Shown piece by piece: positions 33,203 through 41,615 of a stretch of 64,000 nucleotides of DNA. The stretch comes from Nitrospira sp. (GTDB lineage Bacteria > Nitrospirota > Nitrospiria > Nitrospirales > Nitrospiraceae). Position numbers and translations under genes: made by a program. The DNA is taken from positions 3,176,800-3,240,799 of the forward strand of contig CP126122.1 in NCBI GenBank assembly GCA_030123565.1, given 5' to 3'. Under the pieces are notes generated by a model. The model had not been told where the DNA came from, made no database searches, and saw only the letters and a list, made by a program, of their open reading frames with translations. Within the stretch, counting starts at the first letter, position 1; each line of letters starts with the position of its first letter.

Positions 33203-34561
33203 TCAAGACACAGGGTGCGGCAGCACCTCTTTGACGAGGCACAAGAGTCGTCCCTCGGAAAGTCGAGTTTGAACCACATCCCCGACCGTCACGTCGGATG
33301 CACGTCGCACGATCTGCCCGGTCGGGACGATTTGGACGACACTGTAGCCTCGTTTCAAGATCGCCAGGGGGCTGAGCGCATCGAGGGCGGACATGTACGA
33401 TTCAACCGATTGCTTCCGGTGAATGAGCCCTCGGCGGGCCTCCTGCTCCAACCGAAGACAGAGCTGAGGAACCAAGACCAGCGAAGTCCGGATTCTGCCT
33501 TGCGGACTCCGAGCCAGCAGGGCATGTCGATGGTCCACCGTGAAACGATGAAGCAGGGACAGACGATCTTTGAACGAGCGCACCATTCCATCGCTCAATT
33601 CATCCACACGTTGGGCCTGTGCTTGAATCCGAAACCGTGTTTCACGCAACAGGCCGACGGACCGGTCCCAGCGATGCCGTTGCATCAGCAGAACGGTTTG
33701 CATTGTCCGTCGAAGGCGACCGGTTGTTTCGCTCAACCGTTCCACGATCTCCTCCAGCACCGGCACCACCGCCTCCGCAGCGGCAGAGGGAGTCGGAGCG
33801 CGGTAATCGGCGGCAAAGTCCGAGAGTGTCACATCGATTTCATGCCCGACGGCCGAGACGACCGGTATCCGGGACCGGGCAATGGCGCGCACGACAACTT
33901 CTTCGTTGAAGGCCCACAGATCCTCCAAAGTCCCCCCGCCGCGCCCGACGATCATGACCTCCACCTGCGGCATCCTACTCAAGGCCGTAATGGCGTCGGC
34001 AATCGACTCGGCAGCCCCGTCTCCCTGAACCGGAACCGGCGCGATCAAGATATTGACCAGGGGACAGCGACGACGGAGCACCGCAACGATATCGCGAACG
34101 GCGGCGCCGGTGAGGGAAGTTACGACGCCGATGGTCCATGGGAATGCGGGCAAGGGACGTTTACGCGCCTCATCGAACAATCCCTCACGCGCCAACCGCT
34201 CCTTCAGTTGCTCAAACGCCAGCTGAAGCGCTCCGATGCCTTTCGGTTCGACCGTATCGACGACGAATTGGTACTCGCCGCGCGGCTCGTACACCGAGAT
34301 ACGCCCCCGCGCGACGATCAACATCCCTTCCTGAAGCGAGAATCGAAGCCTGGACGCTCCCGACCGAAAAAGCACGCTGCGGAGCTGGCTCTGTTCATCC
34401 TTCATGGTGAAATACAGATGCCCGGAACTCGGCACGCGAAGATTGGAGACCTCCCCTTCGATCCAGATATCCCGGAACTGGTGCTCAAGGGAGTCTCGAA
34501 TGAGCCGCGTCACGTCGGACACGGAGAGGAGCGTTTGGAGGGAAGTATTACGCCCGGTCAT
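33203..34561 (-). CDS. xseA: Exodeoxyribonuclease VII large subunit
   Basis: A 452-residue nuclease subunit. Residues 1-100 form the OB-fold (RDIWIEGEVSNLRVPSSGHL, then YFTMKDEQSQLRSVLF); the catalytic domain shows GVVTSLTGAAVRDI, PVPVQGDGAAESI and GRGGGTLEDLWAFNEE, with a coiled-coil region and a short C-terminal extension. With XseB it cuts ssDNA in repair and recombination. ATG 34561 starts MTGRN. It follows the ymdB gene by 36 bp. Confidence 0.96.
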   Translation of the reverse strand: MTGRNTSLQTLLSVSDVTRLIRDSLEHQFRDIWIEGEVSNLRVPSSGHLYFTMKDEQSQLRSVLFRSGASRLRFSLQEGMLIVARGRISVYEPRGEYQFVVDTVEPKGIGALQLAFEQLKERLAREGLFDEARKRPLPAFPWTIGVVTSLTGAAVRDIVAVLRRRCPLVNILIAPVPVQGDGAAESIADAITALSRMPQVEVMIVGRGGGTLEDLWAFNEEVVVRAIARSRIPVVSAVGHEIDVTLSDFAADYRAPTPSAAAEAVVPVLEEIVERLSETTGRLRRTMQTVLLMQRHRWDRSVGLLRETRFRIQAQAQRVDELSDGMVRSFKDRLSLLHRFTVDHRHALLARSPQGRIRTSLVLVPQLCLRLEQEARRGLIHRKQSVESYMSALDALSPLAILKRGYSVVQIVPTGQIVRRASDVTVGDVVQTRLSEGRLLCLVKEVLPHPVS

Positions 34562-34597
34562 GTCTCACCGAACCGGACGGAATGGCTGCACGAACGA

Positions 34598-35377
34598 TCA
34601 ATCCACCACTCTGATTCGCTCGATGGACAGAGCCTTGCCGAGCGTCGCATCCAAGTCGAGCAGGACGGCGCAGAACACGGTCGGTCCCGATGCCACCTCA
34701 AAACGACGGGGCATCCCGGTGAGAAATTTTTCGATCGCCAGCTCTTTTTTAATGCCGATGACCGAATGGAGCGGCCCGGTCATCCCGATGTCCGTGATGT
34801 AGGCCGTTCCTTTCGGGAGGATCTGTTCATCGGCCGTCTGCACATGGGTATGGGTTCCCACCACGGCCGTCACCATCCCGTCCAGGTAATGCCCCATCGC
34901 CATCTTTTCAGACGTGGCTTCGGCATGCATATCCACCACGATCGCGGAGACCTGCGCCCTGAGCCGCTCGACCTCGCGCTTGCCGACCTGAAACGGACAA
35001 TCGATCGTCGGCATGAAGGCCCGCCCCATCAGATGCAGAATCCCCAGAGACTCGCCGCCCGGGGTGGTATACACATAACTGCCTCCCCCCGGCACTCCGG
35101 CCGGATAGTTGGCAGGACGCAGGAGACGCGGCTCACGAGGAAACACGTCCAGGATCTCCTTCTTGTCCCAGGCGTGATTCCCGGTGGTGATCACCGATAC
35201 CCCGAGATCGAAGAGGTCATCGACCAGGTCGGGAGTAATGCCGAATCCCCCCGCCACATTTTCCCCGTTTCCAACCACGACATCGATGTTGCGGTTGGCA
35301 ACGAGTTTCGGCAGCAGGCGAGCCACCGCCCGTCGCCCTGGCTCGCCCATGATGTCGCCGATCATCAGAACTTTCAT
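34598..35377 (-). CDS. ymdB: YmdB-family metallophosphoesterase
   Basis: A 259-residue calcineurin-fold enzyme of the TIGR00282 family. Metal ligands are visible in GDIMGEPGRRAV, GNGENVAGGFG, GNHAWDKKE and GTHTHVQTADEQIL. Bacillus YmdB has cyclic nucleotide phosphodiesterase activity and affects RNase Y-dependent mRNA levels and biofilm choice. Here it lies 10 bp after rny, the classic rny-ymdB arrangement, which supports a functional link. Confidence 0.94.
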   Translation of the reverse strand: MKVLMIGDIMGEPGRRAVARLLPKLVANRNIDVVVGNGENVAGGFGITPDLVDDLFDLGVSVITTGNHAWDKKEILDVFPREPRLLRPANYPAGVPGGGSYVYTTPGGESLGILHLMGRAFMPTIDCPFQVGKREVERLRAQVSAIVVDMHAEATSEKMAMGHYLDGMVTAVVGTHTHVQTADEQILPKGTAYITDIGMTGPLHSVIGIKKELAIEKFLTGMPRRFEVASGPTVFCAVLLDLDATLGKALSIERIRVVD

Positions 35378-35387
35378 GACCGTTCAC

Positions 35388-37007
35388 TCATTTCGCGAAA
35401 TCGACGAAACGGCTCTCCCGGATGACCGTCACCTTGATTTGGCCCGGATAGGTCAGCTCCTGCTCGATCTTCTTCGCCAAGTCCCGAGAAAGCTGGAAAC
35501 ATTCCGGATCCGTCAAATCTTCCTGCTTCACAATCACACGAATTTCGCGGCCGGCTTGAATCGCATAGGCCTTCTGAACGCCCTTGTGCACGGTGGCCAG
35601 CGACTCCAGCTTCTCCAACCGCTTCACATAGGACTCCAACGCTTCGCGTCGGGCGCCGGGGCGCGCGGCAGACAGCGCTTCCGCCGCCGCCACCAAAACC
35701 GTCTCCGGACAAATCGCCTCGACCTGTTCATGGTGCGCCGCAATGGCATTCACAACCTTGGGGTGCTCGCCGTATTTCTTGGCGATCTCCGCACCCAGCA
35801 TGGCATGCGGTCCCTCCTCTTCATGGCTCACGGCCTTACCGATGTCGTGCAACAGGGCGCCCCGCTTGGCAAGCTTCACGTCGAGTTTCAGCTCGGAGGC
35901 CATGATGCCGCAGATGTAGGCCGCTTCCCGAGCATGGTACAGATTGTTTTGTCCGTAGCTGGTCCGATACTTGAGCCGTCCCAGCACCTTGACCAATTCA
36001 GGATGGAAATCGGACAAGCCCACCTCGAAGATGACCTTTTCCGCCTCTTCGATCATCAGCTTCTCGACATCCGTCTTCACCTTTTCGACGATCTCTTCGA
36101 TGCGGGTCGGATGGATGCGCCCATCATGCATAAGCCGCTCGAGCGATACCTTGGCGATTTCACGACGCAACGGATCGAACCCTGAAATGATGACCGCCTC
36201 GGGCGTCTCATCGATGATGAGATCGATGCCCGTCGCCGCTTCAATCGCCCGAATATTTCGCCCCTCCCGGCCGATGATCCGGCCCTTCATCGCATCATTG
36301 GGGATCGGCACGACTGAAATCGTCGCTTCATTGACATAATCGCGGGTCACCCGTTGAATGGAGCAGGCGATGATCTCCCGCGCCTCGCGCTCGGCATTTT
36401 CCTTCGCTTCTTCGAGCATGCGCTTCGCCAGCCCGGCTGCATCCAAACGCGCCTGGCTTTCCATTTCCTGGATGAGTTGCCGTTTGGCCTCTTCAGCCGT
36501 CAGGCCGGCGACCCGTTCAAGCGCCTCGCGATGCTGCTTGACCGCCTGCTCACAAGCCGTCTCCTTTTGGGTCAATCCTTCCTCGCGCTTGAGCAGTTCT
36601 TGCTCGCGCTTCAGGACTTCGTTGTCTCGCTTGTCGAGGATCCCGGCCTTCTTCTCGAGCCCCTCCTCTCGTTGCACAACCCGACGTTCCGCGTTCGAGA
36701 TCTCCGCCAACTTCGTTTTTTGCTCTTTCTCCAGTTCAGCCCTGGCTTGAAAGACCAAATCCTTGGCTTCCAGCTTGGCCTCTTTCAACACCGTCTCTGC
36801 TTCCCGCTGAGCCGCCTGAACGATCTGTACCGACTGTTCTTCAGCCTGCAACCGCCGCGCCGTGGCAGACCGCCGGCGCAACAACTCGTAGAGACCGGCG
36901 CCGAACACCGCTCCCAACAACCCGATGACAATGGACGCAACGATGTCGAGAGAAATGGGAACCACCTCCCTTAAGGCGGCGGGACGGCACGCCGTCACCG
37001 CACACAT
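35388..37007 (-). CDS. rny: Ribonuclease Y
   Basis: Endoribonuclease that starts mRNA decay, anchored in the membrane. Order: N-terminal membrane helix (IVASIVIGLLGAVFGAGLYE), long coiled coil, KH domain (GREGRNIRAIEAATGIDLII), HD domain with HHDIGK-like ALLHDIGKAVSHEEEGPHA, and a C-terminal domain ending SRFVDFAK. ATG 37007 is used as the outer limit, but no ribosome-binding site precedes it. The best site in the area, AAGGGAGG (centred near 36968), is 8 bases before an ATT codon at 36956, which would place the helix at the very N-terminus as in most RNase Y proteins. Confidence 0.93.
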   Translation of the reverse strand: MCAVTACRPAALREVVPISLDIVASIVIGLLGAVFGAGLYELLRRRSATARRLQAEEQSVQIVQAAQREAETVLKEAKLEAKDLVFQARAELEKEQKTKLAEISNAERRVVQREEGLEKKAGILDKRDNEVLKREQELLKREEGLTQKETACEQAVKQHREALERVAGLTAEEAKRQLIQEMESQARLDAAGLAKRMLEEAKENAEREAREIIACSIQRVTRDYVNEATISVVPIPNDAMKGRIIGREGRNIRAIEAATGIDLIIDETPEAVIISGFDPLRREIAKVSLERLMHDGRIHPTRIEEIVEKVKTDVEKLMIEEAEKVIFEVGLSDFHPELVKVLGRLKYRTSYGQNNLYHAREAAYICGIMASELKLDVKLAKRGALLHDIGKAVSHEEEGPHAMLGAEIAKKYGEHPKVVNAIAAHHEQVEAICPETVLVAAAEALSAARPGARREALESYVKRLEKLESLATVHKGVQKAYAIQAGREIRVIVKQEDLTDPECFQLSRDLAKKIEQELTYPGQIKVTVIRESRFVDFAK

Positions 37008-37519
37008 GGGCCCAACCACTGATGATCCTGAGAGAACGGAGTCTGTAGGAGGAAGGAGCAGACGCGAGGGAAAAGTCTGACTTCTTGAGCCGGTTGAAAC
37101 GAGCCGCGGAATCGTCGTCGCTAATTCAAGTAGAGGGGTGGTCGGCCTCGACCTGAATCAATTCTCCTGTCCTTACACAAGCGACGTAATCGAACCCGCT
37201 TGTCGGGGACAACGACAGGTACGGGCGAGAGGGCACACCATTGCTTGCGTGCAACCATTTGCTCCCCGCTCATCACACTCTTCTCGATCATCTGTCGCAC
37301 GGAAACACACACAGGAGCCACTCGGCTGACCCATGCCACCATGACCACACTGAACAGCACGACGAAATCCAGCGATTCCATATGTTTAGCGCTCAAACAC
37401 CGTCTTCAGATTTTCCGTCCCTATTCGAAGCGTCCTTTCCTCTTCAGCACTCAATCGACCCTCAGGTCAATGCAACAAGGAAACGATAACAAAGCACTGT
37501 TGTGAAAGCAAGGCGAAAC
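37008..37519 (-). other. 512-bp intergenic region between zapA and rny; possible 6S RNA locus
   Basis: No convincing gene. On the minus strand it contains structured segments, for example GGTCG-AGGC-CGACC (a perfect 5-bp hairpin) inside an imperfect outer stem (GATTCAGGT with ACTTGAATT). In many bacteria the 6S RNA gene lies directly after zapA. I could not identify the 6S open-bubble consensus by eye, so this is a positional suggestion only. Confidence 0.3.
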
Positions 37520-37816
37520 TCACCGCGACAACATGGACGGCATTTGCTGGTCGATAGAGTCCATCAGAGATGCCATACGACGATCCGCATCGGCTTCCCC
37601 CTGTCGATACTTCCGCTCTGATTCCATCAATTCATGGGCGATATTGATGGCCGCTAAGACCGCTAACTTGGCCGGGGTGGCAGAACGCATGCCGAGCGCC
37701 ACATGTTTCATCTGTTTATCCACGAGTTCGGCAAGTTTCTTCACGTAGGATTCGTCCGCCTCGCCGTTGATGCTGTATCGCTGGCCATAGATCTCCACGT
37801 CAATGGTCTTAGTCAA
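37520..37816 (-). CDS. zapA: Cell division protein ZapA
   Basis: A 98-residue FtsZ-ring stabiliser: KTIDVEIYGQRYSINGEADE, then YVKKLAELVDKQMKHVAL and the helical AKLAVLAAINIAHELMESE. The start is TTG 37816, placed 6 bases after AAGGAGG; the long upstream in-frame stretch (to 37984) is out-of-family and overlaps the zapB-like gene. The start codon overlaps the upstream gene's stop in TTGACTAA, so translation is coupled. An unusual TTG start may hold its level down. Confidence 0.9.
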   Translation of the reverse strand: MTKTIDVEIYGQRYSINGEADESYVKKLAELVDKQMKHVALGMRSATPAKLAVLAAINIAHELMESERKYRQGEADADRRMASLMDSIDQQMPSMLSR

Positions 37817-38063
37817 GCGCCACCTCCTTGGGTTCATCCAGGCATTCCAACAGATCGATTTCGCCGAGCACCTTTTCGATGCGTGAACGGATGTCCAACC
37901 GTTCCTGCTCCCACCGCCGATTCTCATCGTCACGAATCGCGACCCGTTCCCGCGCCAAACGGAGATCATCCTCCAGCGAGGCATTCTTCCGCTTGAGGTC
38001 CTGAACGAGTTTCACCAAATCGCGAATCCGAATTTCAAGCGCATCCAAACGATCCAGAGTCAT
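37809..38063 (-). CDS. ZapB-like coiled-coil protein
   Basis: An 84-residue almost entirely coiled-coil protein (LDALEIRIRDLVKLVQDLKR, then KNASLEDDLRLARERVA). Size, heptads and coupling to zapA suggest the ZapB group that bridges ZapA to other division factors. Sequence identity to E. coli ZapB is not evident by eye; the name is inferred from context. AGGAAC precedes ATG 38063. Stop TAA at 37809-37811 overlaps the zapA start. Confidence 0.75.
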   Translation of the reverse strand: MTLDRLDALEIRIRDLVKLVQDLKRKNASLEDDLRLARERVAIRDDENRRWEQERLDIRSRIEKVLGEIDLLECLDEPKEVALD

Positions 38064-38165
38064 GGTAGTTCCTCATATCAATGGATTGGTTCAACATACA
38101 GAGCGTAGAGCGACGGGGCGAAATATTAGGAAGTTCGCGCCGGCTTGTCAAGAAAACGGCTCCCG

Positions 38166-40403
38166 CTACGACGCACCGTTGTGGAGGCGTCGATATTCCC
38201 CATAGCTGCGCAGGACTCGCTTCACGTACAACCGCGTTTCCTGATAGGGAATCAGCTCCACGAACTCGTCTTGATCCCGTCCGCGGTGCACCGCGATCCA
38301 GTTGTTGACGGCGATCGGTCCGGCATTGTATGCCGCAACGGCATAGGCCAAATTTCCCCCGTATTGTTCGAGCAACTGGCCGAGATACCGTACCCCGAGC
38401 CGAATGTTCGTTTCCTGATCGAATAACTCTTCCCGTCCGACGGCCGGAAATCCGTGTCGCTGAGCCACCGCATTCGCGGTGACCGGCATGAGTTGCATCA
38501 GTCCCACCGCCCCCACCACGGAGACAGCCTTCTCATCATATTGGCTCTCCTCACGGATGATGGCGGCGGCCAGGTAGGGATCGACCGCCTTGACGCCCTG
38601 TGCGGCAATCGTCGGAAGGAGACCGGTGGGGTAGGCTACGGTCCACAGGGCCGGCGCGGTCGGTAACTCACTTCGCTCGAGCCTGTCTCGAAAATGCACC
38701 TTGGCCACCCGCAGCGCCGGATAATAGGCCCCCACTTCGCTCAACAACGTCGAAAAGGCAAGCAGCACCTCTTGATCTCGGCTGTATTGTTCCGTCAGAA
38801 ACCCAAGTTCGCGGGCTGCATCTTGGGCGAACCCCAAGGTCTTCAGTTCGATACCCCGCTGATAGACTGCGTGCCGCTCGATTTCCGGGCGCCGGTTGTC
38901 CGGCAGGCGCTCACGGTCCTCACCTCCCTGGTTTTCCGAGACCGTGACAACCGGAACAGCCGGCGGCAAGGTGATTCGCCTGGCCGCCAACTGGCAATAA
39001 TAACTGTAGGTATGGCGTTGACAGACCCGAGCATATTGCTCAGCGGCAGCGGCGTGATTCCCCCGTTCATCGGCCCTGGCGGCCCAATACATTGCCTGCG
39101 GTTCGAACCCGTTCACATGCAACTCGACCACCGCTCGAAAGGTCTCCGCCGCCTCCTGGTACCGGCCGGTTCTGTATTGCACCCACCCGACACGCCACAG
39201 GCCTTCCGCACGCTGGCTCGCCGAGTCACCCAACTTCGCGACCAGCCGAAACATGGCGATCGCCTCATCGAAGCGGCCCTGATCCTCCAGCCACACGCCA
39301 GCAAAGAGATGCACCAGCGCCCGCTGGTCGCCGCCCAACGGACCTTGAGCCACCAACCGCGCCAAGCCGCTGAGTTTGTCGCCCTGGTTCTGCCGCAGAT
39401 AGATCCGTGCCAACCACACGGTCGCTTCCGACGACTCCTGCACCCGATCAGCAACCAGCCCCTGAAAGATCTCCCGAGCCTGGTCGTATTGTTTCAGCCG
39501 GACAAAGGCCACCCCAAGCTTGAGACGGGCTTCAAACCGGCGCGGATGCGCGGGTGCCAGGGACAGGAAGCGGCGTAACTCTTCGACCGCCTCGCCTTGC
39601 ATGGCCAAGCCGAGAAAGGCCTGCGCCCGAATATAGTGGTCATCCGCGGTCGGTGCCCAGGACTCTCCTCCGAGCGAGCTATCCAGGCGCGCCCTGGCAT
39701 CACGGGCCTCAGGCGATTGCGGATACCGGAGCCAGAGTTGCTTCAGCACGGTGCGCGCCTCCGGAAAACGATTCTCCAGCGCATGGCATTCAGCCTGGTG
39801 CCACAAGGCAGTCGGGGCTGCCACATCCTTGTCCGCGAGGGCCAAGGCCCGGTCCACCCATTCCACCGCGCGAAAACACACCTTCGCGCGGTACCAGGCT
39901 TCCCCTGTGCGGTAGGCGGCCTTGGCGATCAGGTTCGAATCAGGCACCACCTTCGGAATCGTTTCCAACAACTCGGCTGCTTGGATGGGTTCGTTCAGCT
40001 TCAGAAGCGCTTCCCCGATCCAGAGGCGAAGGTAATCATCGAGAATCGGTAGGTCCGGCTGGGCGGCACGTAAGAGTTTCACGGCTTCGGCGGGGTCCCG
40101 TTCGATCGCCAGCACGCCGAGCAATACCCCGGCCCGCTTCGCCCAGATAGTCGAAGGATACAGATCCATGACCCGCCGCAGTTGATCGACTTTCACCGCC
40201 ATCGCTTGGTCGCGTTGAGCCGGGGCTCCCGAACGCTCATTGATCGCCGCCGCCGAGCGGAAACAGTCTTCGGCTGAGACACAGGGAGAGGGAACAGCGG
40301 GCAGGGGTCCTGATAGTTCGGCCACCGACGTCGAAAGCAGACAGGGCAGCAGGAGCCACGCCCTGACAGCTGCCGAACTCATCAGTCGGGAAAGTGTAAT
40401 CAC
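38166..40403 (-). CDS. Soluble lytic murein transglycosylase with TPR-like repeats
   Basis: A 745-residue periplasmic enzyme cleaving peptidoglycan glycan strands. A signal peptide (AAVRAWLLLPCLLSTSVAEL) is followed by a long alpha-superhelical TPR-like region (ring or U-shape in Slt70) and a C-terminal SLT domain: EESQYDEKAVSVVGAVGLMQ with the catalytic Glu, then LMPVTANAVAQR and VAAYNAGPIAVNNW. GTG 40403 follows CAGGA; ATG 40382 is an in-frame alternative. It diverges from rlmN. Confidence 0.92.
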   Translation of the reverse strand: MITLSRLMSSAAVRAWLLLPCLLSTSVAELSGPLPAVPSPCVSAEDCFRSAAAINERSGAPAQRDQAMAVKVDQLRRVMDLYPSTIWAKRAGVLLGVLAIERDPAEAVKLLRAAQPDLPILDDYLRLWIGEALLKLNEPIQAAELLETIPKVVPDSNLIAKAAYRTGEAWYRAKVCFRAVEWVDRALALADKDVAAPTALWHQAECHALENRFPEARTVLKQLWLRYPQSPEARDARARLDSSLGGESWAPTADDHYIRAQAFLGLAMQGEAVEELRRFLSLAPAHPRRFEARLKLGVAFVRLKQYDQAREIFQGLVADRVQESSEATVWLARIYLRQNQGDKLSGLARLVAQGPLGGDQRALVHLFAGVWLEDQGRFDEAIAMFRLVAKLGDSASQRAEGLWRVGWVQYRTGRYQEAAETFRAVVELHVNGFEPQAMYWAARADERGNHAAAAEQYARVCQRHTYSYYCQLAARRITLPPAVPVVTVSENQGGEDRERLPDNRRPEIERHAVYQRGIELKTLGFAQDAARELGFLTEQYSRDQEVLLAFSTLLSEVGAYYPALRVAKVHFRDRLERSELPTAPALWTVAYPTGLLPTIAAQGVKAVDPYLAAAIIREESQYDEKAVSVVGAVGLMQLMPVTANAVAQRHGFPAVGREELFDQETNIRLGVRYLGQLLEQYGGNLAYAVAAYNAGPIAVNNWIAVHRGRDQDEFVELIPYQETRLYVKRVLRSYGEYRRLHNGAS

Positions 40404-40512
40404 AATCGTCCTGAGAAGAAGTGAGCAGCGCTCATTATATCGTAATGCGGCATAAACGCGACCACCTTCGCCTTGCTTGTCACCGGTTTTTCCCCTGTGC
40501 TAGGCTCCGGCC

Positions 40513-41601
40513 ATGGATCAGCAAGCCGGCAGACACACGAATCTCCTGGCTCTGAACGAAGCCGGGTTGACTGCTTTCGTCGGGCGGCTCGGGTGGCCGA
40601 CCTATCGCGCATCACAGATCTTGCGCTGGCTCTATCAGGGACGCGTCCGTACCTTCGCCGACATGACCAACCTGTCGCAGAAGGAGCGGGCCTACCTTGC
40701 CGCGGACTGCCGCATCGAACGAACCACCGATGTCCGGATTTTTTCGTCCGACGACGGCACCAGGAAATTCGTCCTGACGTTGGTGGATGGCCTGCAGGTC
40801 GAATGTGTGCTCATCCCGGATGAAGACCGCCTCACCCTCTGCCTCTCCACGCAGATCGGTTGCACGCTCGATTGCGGGTTTTGCCTCACCGGCCGGATGG
40901 GACTCCAACGCAACCTGCGTACACATGAGATCATCGATCAAGTACTCCTCGTCCAAGACCGCTTGAGCGAAGGGGAACGGCTCACGAACCTGGTATTCAT
41001 GGGAATGGGGGAACCGCTGGCCAACCTCGACGCAGTTGCCGACGCGGTCTCACGCCTGACCAATCAAACCTGGGGACCGGGATTCTCGCCCCGCCGCATC
41101 ACGATCTCCACGGCGGGACTTGCTTCACGGATCAAGGACGTGGCCCCCCTCAAGGTCAACCTGGCCATTTCTCTGAACGCGACGACCGACGAACTCCGCC
41201 GCCAGGTGATGCCGGCGGCCAACCGGCTCCATTCGCTGCAAGCCCTGCTCGCCGCCTGCCGGGCCTATCCGTTGGCGGAACGTGATCGCCTGACCTTTGA
41301 ATATGTCTTGCTCGCGGATGTCAACGACCGTCCGGAGGATGCCGCTCGCCTGGTCCGATTGCTCCGCGGCCTCCGCTGCAAGGTCAACCTCATCGCCTTC
41401 AACCCCTTTCCAGGCAGCGCCTATCGCCGTCCATCGGATGAAGCCATCGGCATTTTTCAGAACACCCTGCGCCGAGGTCATGTGGACGTGTACCTCCGCC
41501 GCAGCCGCGGCCGCGATGTCCTGGGCGCCTGCGGACAACTGGGTCGCCTCAACGGGGACAAGGCCCCGGTTGCCTTGACACAGATTCAAACCCGTTGTTA
41601 G
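40513..41601 (+). CDS. rlmN: 23S rRNA (adenine2503-C2)-methyltransferase RlmN
   Basis: A 362-residue radical SAM enzyme that methylates C2 of A2503 in 23S rRNA and A37 in some tRNAs. The cluster ligands are Cys117, Cys121 and Cys124 (GCTLDCGFC); GMGEPLANLD and the methyl-carrying C-terminal Cys340 (VLGACGQLG) are present. The length matches RlmN. ATG 40513. It starts 109 bp from the divergent SLT gene and overlaps no other gene. Confidence 0.96.
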   Translation: MDQQAGRHTNLLALNEAGLTAFVGRLGWPTYRASQILRWLYQGRVRTFADMTNLSQKERAYLAADCRIERTTDVRIFSSDDGTRKFVLTLVDGLQVECVLIPDEDRLTLCLSTQIGCTLDCGFCLTGRMGLQRNLRTHEIIDQVLLVQDRLSEGERLTNLVFMGMGEPLANLDAVADAVSRLTNQTWGPGFSPRRITISTAGLASRIKDVAPLKVNLAISLNATTDELRRQVMPAANRLHSLQALLAACRAYPLAERDRLTFEYVLLADVNDRPEDAARLVRLLRGLRCKVNLIAFNPFPGSAYRRPSDEAIGIFQNTLRRGHVDVYLRRSRGRDVLGACGQLGRLNGDKAPVALTQIQTRC

Positions 41602-41615
41602 CATGTTTTTCTTGC

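Noticed and set aside
32798-35425. An 875-codon open frame on the plus strand
   Set aside because: It runs antisense through xseB, xseA and ymdB, all of which have clear motifs and proper starts. Its protein is His/Arg/Pro-rich and has no recognisable domain, typical of the reverse frame of GC-rich genes.
37121-37396. A 91-codon minus-strand frame between zapA and rny
   Set aside because: No ribosome-binding site, odd composition and no homology I recognise; the region is better read as non-coding.
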